From Mesorhizobium sp. 113-3-3 (GTDB lineage Bacteria; Pseudomonadota; Alphaproteobacteria; Rhizobiales; Rhizobiaceae), in NCBI RefSeq assembly GCF_016756495.1, contig NZ_AP023245.1:1-64000 (forward strand): a DNA stretch of 64,000 nucleotides, read 5' to 3'. Made by a program: the position numbers and the translations under genes. The notes under the pieces were generated by a model. That model was not told the origin of the DNA and made no database searches. It saw nothing but the letters and a program-made list of their open reading frames with translations. This document shows positions 9,362-17,733 of the stretch, piece by piece (the stretch's first letter is position 1; each line of letters starts with the position of its first letter).

Positions 9362-9458
9362 ATACGCGATCGCGTATTGACCGTCAGTATACGAAGTCGC
9401 GTATAAAATGGAGATATACGCGATCACGTATGTAACGACGATATACGCGATCGCGTGT
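9362..9458. promoter_or_regulatory. Four HipB operators at an exact 27-bp period
   Basis: Four 16-bp palindromes start at 9362, 9389, 9416 and 9443. The first is perfect (ATACGCGATCGCGTAT); the others differ from it at one to three positions (9389-9404, 9416-9431, 9443-9458). The array begins 23 bases upstream of the hipB start. E. coli hipBA also has four operators, but with a different sequence and spacing. A 27-bp period is about 2.5 helical turns, so neighbouring sites would face roughly opposite sides. Assignment to HipB is by position. Confidence 0.85.
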
Positions 9459-9504
9459 GATGCCAACGTGTCAGCTGGCAGCGGCGGTCTTGGCGCCCCA
9501 GCTG

Positions 9505-9610
9505 AAACGAGCGGGACGAGACACTCTTGATGCTTTGTTGAAACACATCTCGCCGCTCGGTTGCGAACACATCAACCTAACTGGCATCTACACTTGGGAT
9601 ACGGAACTTC
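9505..9610 (+). pseudogene. Remnant of a Tn3-family transposase C-terminus
   Basis: In the frame that runs from 9457, the translation contains LKHISPLGCEHINLTGIYTW. This is the near-terminal signature of Tn3-family TnpA (usually ISPLGWEHINLTGDY.W). Only about 35 residues are recognisable, with no start and no catalytic residues, so it is a scar. It lies between hipBA and a traG fragment, which suggests transposition or recombination at the left part of the inserted block. Confidence 0.65.
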
Positions 9611-9744
9611 GATGCCGGACGGCTACGACGAGACGCGTCCTGAAAACCATGTATTCCTTGCTCACTCGCGATTCATTGCCCCTCGGCGAGGATCAAGGTT
9701 CCTAAGCGACACGAGCGTCTGCCCGAGCGGCTACGCCTCGAGTT

Positions 9745-10035
9745 ACTTTCTCGAGGTCCGGCGCGGGGAACGGGAGGTCCGCGCCGTACAAAACATCGCC
9801 GACATCCTGGTCGATCCCGAAGGCTCGCTTGAAAGGCGCAACCATTGGGAAAACACGAGCCACGCGCTGCTCGTCGGTGTGATCCTGCATGTGCTCTATG
9901 CCGGACCGGACAAGACCCTGGCGGCGTCGTCCGATCCGACGCGCCCGATCGAATTGACCAAGGCGGCCATGATGACGGCGCCGCATCCGGGGGAGGGCGG
10001 TCCGCAGCGGGTCATCACCAGCGCGGGCCGCCCGC
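9745..10035 (+). pseudogene. Degenerate partial copy of traG
   Basis: The translation LEVRRGEREVRAVQNIADIL and the following 75 residues closely parallel residues about 213-310 of the intact TraG encoded at 5135-7123 (EVRRGEWEVRDVQNIADIL and onward). There are substitutions and a short internal deletion (GVAAFL missing after KTLA), and it lacks both Walker motifs. It is a relic of a second traG. Its presence beyond hipBA argues that the block was built by recombination with a related conjugative element. Confidence 0.8.
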
Positions 10036-10092
10036 GTCGGCGCGGCGCCGCCCGCGCTGTTGACGCCAGCTGGGTTCTGTTGCTGATGGCGT

Positions 10093-10965
10093 TCAGTTGG
10101 CGGCTCCGCACAATTGCGACGTCGTCAATCCTGGCGGCACGTTCTCCGTCGGGCCAAATCCGTACTTCGCCATGATGGTGGCGATCGTGCCATTCGACAT
10201 GACCTTCGCCAGACCCTGATTGTAGAGGTCGCGAAGATCGCCATCGTCCTTCCTGAACGCGATCGCGATGTAGCTGATCGACTTCTCGTCCGTCGTAAAC
10301 GGGCTGGCGCGCTCCAGATCCGGGCTCTTGTTGCCGGCAAGCAGCCCGATCACCGTCGGGGAAGAGAACAGAGCCGCGTCGATGCGGCCGGCGCGCAGTG
10401 CCGCGATGTCGGTCTCGATGTCGGGGAACTGCAGGATGCGGTCTGCCGGCACGCCCTCGGTGATGGCGTTCTTGATGACATTGCTGCCGCGGCCGCCGCC
10501 CATGATCGCGTCGGATTTCTTGGCAAGATCCGCATAGCTGTGGATCGCCTTGGGGTTGCCGGCGAGCACGATCGCCGCGTCGTCCGACCTCAGGTCGGGA
10601 GCGCCGAAGGCCACCTGCTGGCATCGCCCCGGCGTTATCGACAGGCCGGATGCGACGGCATCGAAACGGCCGGCCATCAGGCCAGGGATCAAGGCGCCGA
10701 ACTCGGTGACCTCGAAGTCGACCTGCTTGACGCCGAGATCGGCGAAGGCAGCCCTGAGGAGATCCGGATGCCAGCCGAGCAACTCGCCGGTTCCCTCCTT
10801 CTTGTAGCCCCATGGCGCGCGGTTGTGGATGCCGATGACGATGCGCCCTTCCTTCAGGACGCGTTCTTTCGTGGTCTCTGCCGTTGCCGGCAGCACAGAT
10901 CCAACAAGCGCGGCATAGGCGATGCAGGCCAGGCCAATCGCAGCCGATGGGGCTCGAAGATTCAT
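10093..10965 (-). CDS. Periplasmic solute-binding protein of a polar amino-acid ABC transporter (SBP_bac_3)
   Basis: A 290-residue type-3 solute-binding protein with an N-terminal signal peptide (cleavage near PATAET). Family features include GRIVIGIHNRAPWGYK, the ligand-binding region GRFDAVASGLSITPGR and the C-terminal helix ATIMAKYGFGP. GGGAGGAC precedes the ATG. It resembles the ectoine/hydroxyectoine (Ehu) or polar amino-acid class. The only transporter subunits in reach are the ATPase and permeases at 22436-24520, so the system appears split around the metabolic genes. Ligand unknown. Confidence 0.85.
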   Translation of the reverse strand: MNLRAPSAAIGLACIAYAALVGSVLPATAETTKERVLKEGRIVIGIHNRAPWGYKKEGTGELLGWHPDLLRAAFADLGVKQVDFEVTEFGALIPGLMAGRFDAVASGLSITPGRCQQVAFGAPDLRSDDAAIVLAGNPKAIHSYADLAKKSDAIMGGGRGSNVIKNAITEGVPADRILQFPDIETDIAALRAGRIDAALFSSPTVIGLLAGNKSPDLERASPFTTDEKSISYIAIAFRKDDGDLRDLYNQGLAKVMSNGTIATIMAKYGFGPTENVPPGLTTSQLCGAAN

Positions 10966-11216
10966 CGGGGGGTCCTCCCATGAGTTTGAGTTGCGCGAAG
11001 GCGTCCCCGCCTCAGCCGCTCAAAACTACGGTTGGATGCCGCATTCCGTCAATGTATATATACGAAATATAGACAAAATATTGCGGATGAAGTGGTGAGT
11101 GATTCAGGCCTGCCCGTCGAGGAGATACATTCCCTACGTGATTGCGATCGGGTGACGCGGTCGTCCAACCTCGCTTGCGCCACTGACGCTTGAACCGATG
11201 CCGAACAGCCGGTCGC

Positions 11217-11684
11217 CTAGACAGGCAAGACTTCCGAGCGCTTGACCTGGCCGAGCGCGAAGCTGCTTTCGATCGAGGCGATGTTGTCCAGCCGCGTCAG
11301 CTTGTCCTTGATGAACCGCTCATAGGCTTCGAGGTCGCGCACCACGATGCGCATCAGGTAATCGCGCTGGCCGGTCATCAGATAGCAGTCGGCAACCTCG
11401 GGCCAGCGCAGCACTGCTTGTGAGAAGCGATCGAGATCGTCCTCGCGTTGCCGTTCAAGCTTGATCGACGCGAAAGCGCTGATCGGCAGGCCGAGCTTCT
11501 TCTGGTCGAGGACCACGGTGTAACCTTTGATGACGCCGGCGCTCTCCAGGAGCCTGACGCGCCGGGCGCATGGTGAAGGCGAAAGGCCAACGGCCTCAGC
11601 GAGGTCGTTCGTCGTCGCCTTTGCGTTCTTCTGCAGCGCGGCGATGATTTTCAGGTCGATTGCGTCGAGAGTCGGATTTGGCAC
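11217..11684 (-). CDS. Lrp/AsnC-family transcriptional regulator
   Basis: A 155-residue leucine-responsive-type regulator. The N-terminal winged helix-turn-helix (about 6-55, DLKIIAALQKNAKATTNDLAEAVGLS) is followed by the RAM effector domain (about 70-150, with VADCYLMTGQRDYLMRIVV). The start is GTG at 11684 with GAGGG upstream. It is divergent from the E1-like gene and shares with it a 126-bp region containing a near-perfect palindrome (11707-11727). It probably senses an amino acid and controls the cluster. Confidence 0.9.
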   Translation of the reverse strand: MPNPTLDAIDLKIIAALQKNAKATTNDLAEAVGLSPSPCARRVRLLESAGVIKGYTVVLDQKKLGLPISAFASIKLERQREDDLDRFSQAVLRWPEVADCYLMTGQRDYLMRIVVRDLEAYERFIKDKLTRLDNIASIESSFALGQVKRSEVLPV

Positions 11685-11706
11685 GTTTCCCTCGTCTAGG
11701 CGTGAT

Positions 11707-11727
11707 TATTGGCTGGATCAGCCAATA
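11707..11727. promoter_or_regulatory. Perfect inverted repeat in the Lrp / E1 divergent promoter region
   Basis: Arms TATTGGCTG (11707-11715) and CAGCCAATA (11719-11727) are perfectly complementary around a 3-base centre GAT. It sits 22 bases before the lrp start and 84 bases before the E1 start. This is the expected place for an Lrp-type operator controlling both directions. Binding is inferred. Confidence 0.65.
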
Positions 11728-11810
11728 TCATTGATATGCTTGCGTAAGAATAGCCACTTTTGAGAGACCTTGGCCGCTATCGTTGAGCCGCGATTTTACG
11801 GGAGCCCACG

Positions 11811-14192
11811 ATGACGATCCTTTCCGAGCTTGAACGCAAGGTTCTGTGGCTGGCCGTCTGGATGATCCATCATGCCAATCATGTTCGCGGGTCGCAGGAC
11901 GGCCTCAAGGTCGGCGGCCATCAGGCGTCGTCGGCGTCCGCGTCGACCTTGATGACGGCGCTCTACTTTCAGATCCTCAGGCCTGAAGACCGCGTTGCCG
12001 TCAAGCCGCATGCGAGCCCCGTCTTCCATGCCATCCAGTATCTGTTCGGCAGGCAGACGCTCGAGCAGCTGCAGAATTTTCGCGGCTATCGCGGCGCGCA
12101 GTCCTACCCGTCACGAACCAAGGATATCGACGATGTCGATTTCTCGACCGGGTCGGTCGGACTGGGCGTGGCGCAGACCTTGTTCTCCTCGCTGGTCCAG
12201 GACTATGTCAGGGCCAAAGGCTGGAACGCGGACCAGCCGGAAGGTCGGATGGTAGCCCTTCTCGGCGACGCCGAAATGGATGAAGGCAATATCTTCGAGG
12301 CTCTTCTCGAAGGCTGGAAGCACGGCCTGCGAAACACCTGGTGGGTCGTCGACTACAACAGGCAAAGCCTCGATGCGGTGGTGCGCGAAGGCTTGTGGCA
12401 GCGCTTCGAATCCATCTTTCGCAACTTCGGCTGGGACGTGGTGATCCTCAAACATGGGACATTGCAACAGGCGGCCTTTGAGGAGGAGGGCGGCGAAAAG
12501 CTGCGGTCGTGGATCGATGCATGCCCCAACCAGCTCTATTCGGTGCTGACCTTCCAGGGCGGCGCCGCGTGGCGCCGGCGCCTTCTGGATGACCTGGGGG
12601 ACCAAGGACCGGTGACCCGCCTGATCGAGAAGCGCAGCGACGAAGACCTTGCCGCCTTGATGGCAAACCTTGGCGGCCACGATCTGGCAAGCATCATCGA
12701 TGCCTTCGAGCAAGCGCGCGGTCATGATCGTCCGACCTGTTTCATCGCCTATACGATCAAGGGCTTCGGCCTGCCGCTCGCCGGCCACAAAGACAATCAC
12801 GCGGGATTGATGACGCCAGCGCAGGTCGACGCGCTGCGGCAAGGCATGGGTGTGCGCGAAGGGCATGAATGGGACTTGTTCAAGGGCCTTGCATACGATG
12901 AGGCGGCGATCCGGTCCTATCTGGCGTCGTCGCCTTTCGCGCAGGCAGCTACCCGTCGCCATAAAGCTCCAGCCGTGCCCGTGCCGGTGCAGATACCCTG
13001 CGGCGCACAGGCCTCCATGTCGACACAACAGGGCTTCGGCCTCTTGATGCACGAGATCGCCAAGTCAGACAGCGATTTTGCCAAGCGTGTCGTGACCACG
13101 TCTCCGGACGTCACGGTCTCGACCAATCTCGGCGCCTGGGTGAACAGGCGGGGCCTGTTCGCGCGCGGCGGCCAGGCAGACCTCTTCCGGGAAGAACGCA
13201 TTCCCTCTGCCTTCAACTGGACGTTTTCGCCGTCAGGACAGCATTTCGAACTGGGCATCTCGGAGATGAACCTCTTCACCATGCTCTCGGCGCTGGGTCT
13301 GTCGCACTCGCTTCACGGCGAGCGCCTGCTTCCCGTCGGAACGCTCTACGACCCCTTCATCGAGCGTGGCCTCGATGCGCTCAACTATGCCTGCTATCAG
13401 GATGCGCGCTTCATCCTGGCGGCGACGCCTTCTGGCGTGACGCTGGCCCCCGAGGGCGGAGCGCATCAGTCGATCGCCACGCCGCTGATCGGCATGGCGC
13501 AGGACGGCCTGGCGACATTCGAGCCGGCCTATGTCGACGAACTGGCAGTCATCCTGCGTTGGGCATTCGCTTACATCCAGCGCTCCGGCGAGGCCGAGCC
13601 CGATGACCAGACCTGGCTGCGCGATCAAACGGGAGGTTCGGTCTACCTCAGGCTCTCGACGCGGCTGATCGAGCAGCCGACGCGCCAGACCGGGAATCCC
13701 TTGGCGCGCGACATCGTCGATGGCGCTTACTGGTTGCGCAAACCCGGGCCGAATGCCGCTGTGGTGATCGCCTATTCTGGAGCTGTCGCGCCGGAGGCGG
13801 TGGAGGCATTGGGGCTGATGGCCGGTGACCGGCGCGATGTCGGGCTTCTTGCCGTCACCTCTGCCGATCGGTTGAATGCCGGCTGGTCGGCCGCGGCGCG
13901 GGCGCGGCAATATGGCCATCCGCACGCCACCAGTCATGTCGAGCGCCTGTTGGCCGGCCTCCCGGCCTCATGCGCCATCGTGACGGTGCTGGACGGGCAT
14001 CCCGCAACGCTCGCCTGGCTCGGTTCCGTATGTGGCCATCGCACGCGCGCCTTGGGCGTAGAGCATTTCGGCCAGACCGGCACGATCGCGGATCTCTATC
14101 GGCATTACGGGATCGATGCGCAAGGTATCATGGCCGCCGTGCAATCGGTTTCGGCCGGCCGGCCGCTGCGGCACCTTGGCTCCGCCGCCTGA
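11811..14192 (+). CDS. Transketolase / homodimeric 2-oxo-acid dehydrogenase E1 (AceE-like) protein
   Basis: A 793-residue thiamine-diphosphate enzyme related to the homodimeric pyruvate dehydrogenase E1 (AceE, usually about 890 residues). The ThDP-binding signature is GDAEMDEGN at 152-160, closing with Asn183 in DYNRQSLD. The upstream KPHASPVFHAIQYL block matches the AceE substrate region. The pyrimidine-binding and C-terminal domains follow. No E2 or E3 gene is nearby, so it may borrow chromosomal partners, act as a decarboxylase, or transfer a C2 unit. It begins a probable operon with the kinase and the CysK-like gene. Confidence 0.85.
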   Translation: MTILSELERKVLWLAVWMIHHANHVRGSQDGLKVGGHQASSASASTLMTALYFQILRPEDRVAVKPHASPVFHAIQYLFGRQTLEQLQNFRGYRGAQSYPSRTKDIDDVDFSTGSVGLGVAQTLFSSLVQDYVRAKGWNADQPEGRMVALLGDAEMDEGNIFEALLEGWKHGLRNTWWVVDYNRQSLDAVVREGLWQRFESIFRNFGWDVVILKHGTLQQAAFEEEGGEKLRSWIDACPNQLYSVLTFQGGAAWRRRLLDDLGDQGPVTRLIEKRSDEDLAALMANLGGHDLASIIDAFEQARGHDRPTCFIAYTIKGFGLPLAGHKDNHAGLMTPAQVDALRQGMGVREGHEWDLFKGLAYDEAAIRSYLASSPFAQAATRRHKAPAVPVPVQIPCGAQASMSTQQGFGLLMHEIAKSDSDFAKRVVTTSPDVTVSTNLGAWVNRRGLFARGGQADLFREERIPSAFNWTFSPSGQHFELGISEMNLFTMLSALGLSHSLHGERLLPVGTLYDPFIERGLDALNYACYQDARFILAATPSGVTLAPEGGAHQSIATPLIGMAQDGLATFEPAYVDELAVILRWAFAYIQRSGEAEPDDQTWLRDQTGGSVYLRLSTRLIEQPTRQTGNPLARDIVDGAYWLRKPGPNAAVVIAYSGAVAPEAVEALGLMAGDRRDVGLLAVTSADRLNAGWSAAARARQYGHPHATSHVERLLAGLPASCAIVTVLDGHPATLAWLGSVCGHRTRALGVEHFGQTGTIADLYRHYGIDAQGIMAAVQSVSAGRPLRHLGSAA

Positions 14193-14258
14193 CGATCCGA
14201 CAGCATCGCCCGCGCGGTTCGCTCTTTCGACAGGGGTGTCAATACCGGAATTCCTTGA

Positions 14259-14277
14259 CGGCGGTTGCCGACCGCCG
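14259..14277. other. Short hairpin between the E1-like gene and the kinase gene
   Basis: CGGCGGT (14259-14265) pairs with ACCGCCG (14271-14277) around a 5-base loop. No T-run follows, so it is not a typical intrinsic terminator. It may modulate the transcript between the two genes or have no role. Confidence 0.35.
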
Positions 14278-14317
14278 GTGCCATCTTCCCGCGTTGCGAC
14301 AAAGCGGGGAGATGAAA

Positions 14318-15256
14318 ATGGCTGAGGCCGGCGATCTCATGAGCCGTGAAGCGTTGCGGTCGCCGGTTGGGACCGCGGTGGCGATTGCGCATCACGGCGA
14401 ACTCATCCAGGGCGTATTCAAGGATTTTGGCGGGCGCCTTCATCGCGGGCTCGTCACGCTGCCGATTGCGAGCTTGAGATCGGAGGCGCGCTTTGCCAGG
14501 AGCGACGACGATGCGGTCGTTGTCCACCCCGATCACAAGGTCAAGGCGTCGGCCGCCGCGCGGCTCACGCTCGATTTCCTGAACGTCACCGGCGGCGGCG
14601 AGCTGACGCTTCAAAGCGCAATCCCCGTGGGGCACGGCTACGGCTCATCGACGGCTGACGTTGTCGCTTCCATTCGCGCTGTCGCCGCGGCCGTTGACGT
14701 CCAGTTGCGGCCGTCGAGCATCGGGCGTCTGGCCGTGGCTGCCGAGCGCGCCAGCGACGCGATCGCGTTCGATGATCACGCGGTGCTTTTCGCGCAACGC
14801 GAAGGCACGGTGATCGAGAATTTCGGAGGCTCGCTGCCGCCGCTGCTTCTGGTCGGCTTCAAGGCAAATGGCGGGGTTCCGGTCGATACATTGCAGCTGC
14901 CGCCCGCACGCTACGACAGTGCCGAGATCCAGGAATTCGGCGTGCTGCGGGCGCTGGTGGCGCGGGCGGTTCGCCTTCAAGATCCCTATCTTCTCGGACG
15001 CGCCGCCTCGGCCAGTGCGGTGATCAGTCAACGACACTTGCCAAAACAGGGCTTCACCGAGATCGCCGAGATTGCCAGGCGATCCGGGGCGTGCGGGGTG
15101 CAGGTCGCCCATAGCGGTTCGTTGTTCGGCCTGATCTTCGATCTTTTCGCATCGAATCTGAAGCGACGGGCGGCCCTGGTTGTGCAGCAGATAAGACGTG
15201 CCGGCTTCAAGGATGTCGAAGTCCATCTGGTCAATGCGGAGGGCTGGTCATGGTGA
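14318..15256 (+). CDS. GHMP-superfamily kinase resembling L-threonine kinase (PduX-like)
   Basis: A 312-residue GHMP kinase. The phosphate-binding loop is PVGHGYGSST (about 103-112). The N-terminal HHGELIQGVF matches the GEL.QG signature of PduX-type L-threonine kinases; homoserine kinases are also GHMP proteins but lack it. I chose ATG 14318 for the GGGGA 7 bases upstream; the frame is open far 5' into the E1 gene. Its end overlaps the next start by 7 bases. Likely product is an O-phospho amino acid (threonine, serine or homoserine); no cobalamin or pdu genes are visible. Confidence 0.75.
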   Translation: MAEAGDLMSREALRSPVGTAVAIAHHGELIQGVFKDFGGRLHRGLVTLPIASLRSEARFARSDDDAVVVHPDHKVKASAAARLTLDFLNVTGGGELTLQSAIPVGHGYGSSTADVVASIRAVAAAVDVQLRPSSIGRLAVAAERASDAIAFDDHAVLFAQREGTVIENFGGSLPPLLLVGFKANGGVPVDTLQLPPARYDSAEIQEFGVLRALVARAVRLQDPYLLGRAASASAVISQRHLPKQGFTEIAEIARRSGACGVQVAHSGSLFGLIFDLFASNLKRRAALVVQQIRRAGFKDVEVHLVNAEGWSW

Positions 15257-16323
15257 CCCTCGACGTGGACTATTTCAGGGATCTTGAGACCCCGCGCCTT
15301 GCGCGCCTGGCGCCAAATCTAGTGGCCGCGGCTTTTCCGCTCATGAAGCTGATGCCGGCCCGCTTCATTCTGGATCGGGCAGCGTCGAATGGCGAACTGA
15401 AGGCAGGCTCCCACATTGTCGAGACGACATCGGGCACGTTCGGCATGGCGGTCGCGCTGCTGGCGGCGGCGCGTGACTATCGCCTTACACTCGTCACCGC
15501 TTCAACGTTGATCGATGCCAAATACAAAGCCCGCCTGGAGCGAATCGGCGCCACGGTCATCGCTCTTGACGATCCGCGCGGCGACGGCAACCAGCCTGGC
15601 CGGCTGGAGCGCCTCCAGGAAATCCTGGCCAACGAGCCGGACGGCTTCTGGACCCGCCAATACGACAGTCCGGGTAATTGGCTTGCCTATGCGCGGCTGG
15701 CCGAACTTTTCATCCGGGCAATGGGCAAGGTTGACTGCCTGGTCGGCTGCGTCGGTACGGGCGGCTCGCTATGCGGCACTGCGTCCTTTTTGCGAACGGT
15801 CTTTCCGCATTTGACGGTGTTTGCCGTCGATACCCATCGCAGCATCCTGTTCGGACAGCCCGTCGGCAAACGCATGCTTCGCGGCCTGGGCAACAGCGTT
15901 CTGCCGAAAAATGTCAGGCATGAGCTTGTCGACGAGATCCATTGGGTTGGCGCCTATCCGGCGTATAGGACCGCGCACCGCTTGCTGCGCGAGCACGGCC
16001 TCTTCATGGGGCCGACCAGCGGCGCCGCCGCGTTAGTGGCGCATTGGGTTGCAACGACCCTTCCGGATGCGCAAGTGGCGGTCATCATGCCTGACGAAGG
16101 CCATCGCCATGCCGAGACTGTCTACAATGATGAATGGCTCAGCGCTCTGCCTGGCTGGCCCTGCAAGGAACCGTCCGAGCCAAGGACGCTGACCACCATT
16201 GCACCGGCCGCGGAGACGCAATGGACACGCTTTCTCTGGCTGCGTCGCAGTCTCGACGATGTGCTCAAAACGCGCGAGGCAAGCGACGTGCCACCGGCTG
16301 TTGGCGCGGCGGAAAATCTATGA
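15250..16323 (+). CDS. Cysteine-synthase-like (PLP fold-type II) protein without the PLP lysine
   Basis: A 357-residue protein with the cysteine synthase / SbnA fold. The phosphate-binding GTGGS (169-173), the SGT.G block (61-65) and the late PTSGAA motif are present. Where family members have N-P-x-x-S-V-K-D-R, this one has PARFILDR at 36-43, so the Schiff-base lysine is Leu41. The family Asn in TSGN.G is Thr63. It may be a non-PLP or regulatory protein, or use another lysine (Lys33 is close). It overlaps the kinase stop by 7 bases and converges on the threonine-synthase-like gene with a 6-base overlap. Confidence 0.7.
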   Translation: MVTLDVDYFRDLETPRLARLAPNLVAAAFPLMKLMPARFILDRAASNGELKAGSHIVETTSGTFGMAVALLAAARDYRLTLVTASTLIDAKYKARLERIGATVIALDDPRGDGNQPGRLERLQEILANEPDGFWTRQYDSPGNWLAYARLAELFIRAMGKVDCLVGCVGTGGSLCGTASFLRTVFPHLTVFAVDTHRSILFGQPVGKRMLRGLGNSVLPKNVRHELVDEIHWVGAYPAYRTAHRLLREHGLFMGPTSGAAALVAHWVATTLPDAQVAVIMPDEGHRHAETVYNDEWLSALPGWPCKEPSEPRTLTTIAPAAETQWTRFLWLRRSLDDVLKTREASDVPPAVGAAENL

Positions 16324-17655
16324 AGCGAGATCCAGCCCGTTTTTGTCGAGCCAGCGCCAGGCATCGTCCGTCGTCTGGAAGATCTGATCGTGTTCGTTCG
16401 ATCCGGCGGACCGATCGAGGTCCTTGAGACCGCTGGCTGTAACGACGGCCACGACACGGTCTGTGGCTGCGATGACACCTTGGTCCTTCAATGTCGATAT
16501 CGCCATTAGCGGCGTGACAGACGCCAGTTCGGCAAAGATCCCTTCGTCCCGCGCAAGGCGTTCCTGCATCGCGATCAGGCCGTGATTGTTCACAGGGACG
16601 GCGTGCCCGCCGGATTCGCGCAGGGCCTTCAGCGCCTGAAAGGTGCTGCGCGGCGTGCCGATCGATACGGCCAGGCTGTCGAACAGCATCTTGCGTTCAC
16701 TCAACGCATCGGCGCCGCTGGCCAGAGCGTCCGCCAGCGACCCATGCACCTCCGCCGCGACGAGACGAGGCAGGCGCCCGATCGACCCTTGCGCGAACAG
16801 CTCGCAAAAGCCAGCCCACACGCCGGACAAGGCATCGCCATAGCAGACCGGCAGGACGCACCAGTCTGGCGCCGTGCCATCCGATTGCTCGACGATCTCG
16901 TAAGCAATCGTCTTGTAGCCCTCGATGCCGAGTGGATGGCTGCCGACGACCGGACCGTGATAGGGCGAGGCGATGAACCAGTCGTAGCGGGCAGCCGCCT
17001 GTTCAAGCAGCGACCATCGGTCCATTTTGCTGACCAAGGGCAGGACCGTCGCGCCATATTTCCGGATCTGCGCCAGCATCGCGCCGGCCGATCCCGCAAA
17101 TGTGGTGACGACGCATTTCAGCCCGGCGCGGGCAGCGTAGGCCGCCAGCGAAGCGCCAGCGTTTCCCGATGAGGCGGTCGCCACGATCTTCGCGCCACGT
17201 GCGCGCGCCACGCTGACCGCGATCGTCGAAAAGCGATCCTTGTGCGACCAGGTCGGGTTTCGGCCTTCGTCCTTGATTGCAAGGTCCGGCACGCCGAGAA
17301 ACGCGCCGATGCGCGGTGCGGCAAGCAAAGGCGTCAGACCCTCGCCGAGGCTCACCGCCTCCGCTTCTGTGCAAGGCAGCATATGCGCGAAACGCCAGAG
17401 CGAGCCCGAGGTGGTGGCGCCGGCCAAGGGGTGAGACTGCGGGGCCGCATAGACCGGCCGAAGGTTTGCTGGCGCGGTGTCCTGGCAGCGCGCGCACCCT
17501 TTGGAGTCGATGGTGACATCCGCAGGGTAGGGAGTGCTGCATCGGATGCAGACGAACTCCAGGACCCGATTTGTGTCCATGCCGGGTCGGGTTAGCTCGC
17601 CTGGGAGGTGCGCCGACAGGTCGTGTGCGAGGTCGCGAAACGGCCGGCTCGTCAT
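16318..17655 (-). CDS. Threonine-synthase-like PLP enzyme
   Basis: A 445-residue PLP-dependent protein of the threonine synthase family, which converts O-phosphohomoserine to threonine. An N-terminal zinc ribbon (Cys36, Cys39, Cys54, Cys57) precedes SLGEGLTPLL. The PLP lysine is Lys139 in NPTWSHKDRF, and TASSGNAG follows. The final 40 residues are unlike housekeeping ThrC. Paired with a GHMP kinase it may process a phosphorylated amino acid. It is divergent from the XRE gene, with a palindrome-rich region between. Confidence 0.8.
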   Translation of the reverse strand: MTSRPFRDLAHDLSAHLPGELTRPGMDTNRVLEFVCIRCSTPYPADVTIDSKGCARCQDTAPANLRPVYAAPQSHPLAGATTSGSLWRFAHMLPCTEAEAVSLGEGLTPLLAAPRIGAFLGVPDLAIKDEGRNPTWSHKDRFSTIAVSVARARGAKIVATASSGNAGASLAAYAARAGLKCVVTTFAGSAGAMLAQIRKYGATVLPLVSKMDRWSLLEQAAARYDWFIASPYHGPVVGSHPLGIEGYKTIAYEIVEQSDGTAPDWCVLPVCYGDALSGVWAGFCELFAQGSIGRLPRLVAAEVHGSLADALASGADALSERKMLFDSLAVSIGTPRSTFQALKALRESGGHAVPVNNHGLIAMQERLARDEGIFAELASVTPLMAISTLKDQGVIAATDRVVAVVTASGLKDLDRSAGSNEHDQIFQTTDDAWRWLDKNGLDLAS

Positions 17656-17733
17656 GGCTATTCCTTATCCAGGAAACGATGAAATCGCTGGTTGTTTCAA
17701 ACAGCCAACAGCACCGCTGTCAATGCGGAATGT

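Noticed and set aside
9896..10981. A 361-residue frame on the minus strand overlapping the solute-binding-protein gene
   Set aside because: It shares the strand but is out of frame with a protein that has a clear signal peptide, family motifs and a Shine-Dalgarno; the long frame is Arg/Pro-rich shadow sequence.
14259..14277. Intrinsic terminator between the E1-like and kinase genes
   Set aside because: The hairpin has no T-run and the downstream gene has no obvious own promoter, so it was listed only as a hairpin.
13970..14317. N-terminal extension of the GHMP kinase
   Set aside because: It lies inside the E1 gene in another frame, has no kinase similarity, and ATG 14318 has a good ribosome-binding site.
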